In this document: positions 61,216 to 64,000 of the stretch, piece after piece
Numbering within the stretch: position 1 is the stretch's first letter
How the letters are laid out: the number at the start of each line of letters is the position of its first letter
From: Lamellibrachia columna
Taxonomy: Eukaryota; Annelida; Polychaeta; Sabellida; Siboglinidae
Reading direction: 5' to 3'
Assembly (NCBI GenBank): GCA_963662155.1
Contig: OY759271.1
Location: forward strand, 1,338,132 to 1,402,131
Length of the DNA stretch: 64,000 nt
Notes under the pieces: model-generated
What the model saw: the letters and a program-made list of their open reading frames with translations, nothing else
The model's database searches: none
Told to the model about the DNA's origin: nothing
Program-made: the position numbers and the translations under genes

Positions 61216-62954
61216 ACATATTGTGGACCCACAGATCTGGTAATCCTTATCTGTAAAACTTAACTAAAAAAAACCTGTATTAGCCCTGGAAAAGGGCTAC
61301 TTGGAGTATATAATCATAAGACAAGGCGGTATGTCTCCCCTGGGGGGGTTACAGCTAGTATTAGGATCCTATGCAGTTCCACGGAGACTTATATTTCAGC
61401 AAATGTTTGCATTTGCTTCAATGGCCACCCCATAGAGGTGAAATTGGCACTTAGACAGGTTATGTTACTTTAGAAGCAGGACTGCCTAGCTAGAATAGCC
61501 CTATACATGTTTCGCATTGTCTAGATGTTGACTCGTGCAAACATTTCACCTTACAGTGCCGGTGTTAAGCTGTTTGCCAACACTGAGAACATTTGTGTGC
61601 ATAAAGTCACTTAATTCTAGTCAACAGGAAACTAACTCCCAGCTCATTCACAGCAACTCCAGGCTAGGACAGGTAAAATATATTCCCGGTTTCTCATCAG
61701 CAGCAAATTTAAATATTGTGTTCATGTTAACAACTTTTAAGAAGTTAGATTTTTATTGTAAACCAAGTAAACCTATTTTCTGCTAATTGCAAAAACAACT
61801 AAATATATCTTAACAACTGTATTACATTATTAGCATTGTAGTCATTAAAACAAGTGTACTAACAATTTGAATTTAAAATAAAATAAATAAAAAAGTACAT
61901 TTTAAATGATCCCAGAACAACATACATAACACTTAGTGCACTTCCAGGTCTAATGTGAGAAACATAATATTATTTGCTTCTTATCAAAAGAAATTTAAAA
62001 ATAATAAAATTCACATTCCAAGAAATCGGAACATCAATCAATATATGGGTAGCAAAAATAGGTGCTTTGTACCTTTTTCAGTGTAATTATGTTTTGTTTT
62101 AATGTTTAAAATGTTAATTGAAGCAAAGAATGAAATGAGTCTGATGTTCAGCCAGCGTAATTTATGTGGTTAACATACCCCGTTTCAAAGTTCAACACAA
62201 TGAGTAATGCATGAAGAGAGAATGCACCTGCCTCTCTGTATTTGTCCCCTACACTGGAAACGCCCTCTGCGATGCCGGTCTGACCCCTTTGCGTGACACA
62301 TGTCCAACTGTACAAGTGAGTCAATCTATTAACAAAACGCAACTTTTTACCCAGTGGTCAAGTGCTCTGTTTTTGAAGTTTTTATGAGGCAAAGTTGTGC
62401 AATAAATCATTTCCAATTTATATGTTACTGACCAGATTTTCATTTAATAAACGGTTGTAGCGTGTGCAGTTTAGGTAATTCTTAATATTTTATTAGTATC
62501 GGTTATGATGAGGAATAAGCAGCCTTCCAAGTCATCATTCATGATTGAAGTAAGCTATGATGCATCAGAAATCCATTAGATAGTGACAAAGATGCACTTA
62601 CTGTTGCAAAGTGGTGACTACTACGTCAGATACGGAGGTTGCATTCTTTCAGCATAACTTACTTTGTGCTTGGAGTGTTTTGTTTGAAATTGACATTTTT
62701 CCAGATTGTGCAGATTTATTTATAGTTGATGCTACAAATAGACACATAACGTAAGGTCTAACCTTTGTACATGTTTCTAGTATAGTTTTCCGATTGTAAT
62801 TTGAAATACTTTGGTGCTAATAAATGGAATTACCTGATAAATTATTGTGATTTTGAATTTGGGATAGTAAAAGTGAATATAATATAAGAGAAATCCAAAC
62901 AGATGTTGATAAATTTTCTTTTCTACAATTAATGGTCATGCACTATTGGTTCAC
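61216..62954 (+). other. Intron 6, part; nothing recognised
   Basis: CpG-poor, AT-rich. No exon, RNA gene or array recognised. Confidence 0.5.
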
Positions 62955-63198
62955 CATCATCAGTGTTCTGTCACCATCATCATCATCATCGTCATAACCA
63001 TCATCATAATCATCATCATCAGTGTTCTTGTCACCATAATCATCATCATCATCAGTGTTCTTGTCACCATAATCGTCATCATCGTCATCATCAGTGTTCT
63101 TGTCACCATAATCGTCATCATCAGTGTTTTTGTCACCATAATTGTCATCATCGTCATCAGTGTTCTTGTCATCATCATCATCATCGTCATGATGATGA
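62955..63198. repeat. CAT-rich minisatellite, about 30-bp period
   Basis: Units are of the type catcatcagtgttcttgtca plus ccataatcgt, with variable numbers of cat/cgt triplets. It ends in a small inverted atcatcgtcatgatgatgat. Confidence 0.9.
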
Positions 63199-63952
63199 TG
63201 AAGAAGTTTTGTGGACAGTATAAGCTAGGAAGGCAGAGTTTTCTTGTGTCTTTAGTAGGAGATTGGTGGTAAGACACTGGTCAATTTAATTTATGCAACT
63301 GAGCAGGTTGCTGTTCTTTATTATCTGTGACTGTAAATGCACAGAACTTCTGTGTTGACTACTGTGTTTATTATGGTTGAGATGTTTCTACCATAAACCA
63401 CCCTTGGAGGGCCCCTCCTGTGAACCGCCCTACCTAGTTTCTCTCCTACAGTGTATGCTTGCACTCTATTAAGCAACACTTTGTTGTTTGAACTGCCATT
63501 TCTTTGTTTAAAGTACCAGTGTAAATTATGTGTTTCTTTGTTCATGCAACGTTAAACACGTGGCTGGACCGAGTAAACCAAGATTACATTGTACTTTACT
63601 GTTACTTCTTCTACGAGTTGTTTTGCTTTTAATTGCACGAATAAATCTGCATTGTTATGTTTAATTGTGTGAATAAATCTGTGTGTTTGTTTTGTCACAA
63701 GTGGTTTATGTTTGTGTTAGGTTAAAGACATCCAGGGTGTGTTGTGTTATGAAATGGCTGTGTTTCAACAGCAAGGTCACATTGGCTGGGTCATATGATT
63801 GGAAAAGGAGGGTCCGTGGGCATGGTTTTCTTGGAATGAGTGATTGGTATAGCTCTGGGACTAGTTAGTGCCATGACTAGGGAGTCTCAGTGGGTTTACC
63901 TCATCAATGTACTACACCCACTTGTTCACCCATTCTCTCATCCATTCATCAA
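63199..63952 (+). other. Intron 6, end of window; nothing recognised
   Basis: No exon recognised. The plakin reading after TKWK is not found here. Confidence 0.5.
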
Positions 63953-64000
63953 CTCACCCACTCACTCACTTGCTCGCTCACTCACTCACTCACTCACTCA
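63953..64000. repeat. (CTCA)n microsatellite at window edge
   Basis: cactcactcactcgctcact-type units run off the right edge, so total length is unknown. Confidence 0.9.

Noticed and set aside
62946..63277. Histidine-rich or isoleucine-rich small protein
   Set aside because: It is the CAT/ATC-rich minisatellite read in three frames. There is no start context or splice evidence.

Overview
This is genomic DNA of an invertebrate animal. It has spliced exons with long introns, tRNA-derived SINEs, fragments of several retrotransposons and DNA transposons, and a very high load of tandem repeats. I cannot name the species. The mosaic CpG pattern and repeat-rich introns would suit a mollusc or another marine invertebrate, but that is a weak inference. 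There are no bacterial genes, operons, CRISPR arrays or phage.

The one host gene I recognise is a spectraplakin-type plakin (MACF1/dystonin/Shot family) on the + strand. Six exons (26127-26198, 42612-42725, 49883-49978, 51460-51570, 55948-56094, 57827-57889) encode about 201 consecutive residues. They cover spectrin-repeat helices of the plakin domain, the junction into its embedded SH3 domain, and most of that SH3 domain. All six have AG/GT borders and all introns are phase 0. The gene continues beyond position 64000. None of the longer open reading frames in the window belongs to this gene; nearly all are in-frame tandem repeats or transposon remnants.

Layout: 1-26 kb is CpG-rich and looks intergenic or unmethylated. 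It holds a Ty3/gypsy-like fragment (1-225), a LINE reverse-transcriptase relic with two internal tandem expansions (1561-3271), a second LINE tail (3600-3850), hAT-like elements (6294-6814, 10630-10800, 22337-22531, 13594-13640), SINEs (12023-12600, 19432-19590), and arrays with 67-bp and 28-bp units. At about 26.35 kb, just after the first recognised exon, CpG becomes scarce and stays scarce to the end. That is the pattern expected of a germline-methylated gene body. The 26.3-64 kb part is the plakin gene: introns of about 16.4, 7.2, 1.5, 4.4 and 1.7 kb and an open-ended sixth intron, filled with arrays (99, 32, 62, 21 with a 397/418-bp higher order, 14, about 19, 25, 30, 21 and 48 bp units), a degenerate MULE-like transposon (38431-40500), SINE copies and an antisense LINE fragment.

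The most interesting theme is that at least four different transposable-element copies have had a short internal segment amplified into a minisatellite. The segments are a LINE C-terminal coding segment, a SINE 3' module, a SINE tRNA head and a hAT-like MITE interior. The window looks like a snapshot of minisatellites being born from mobile elements.
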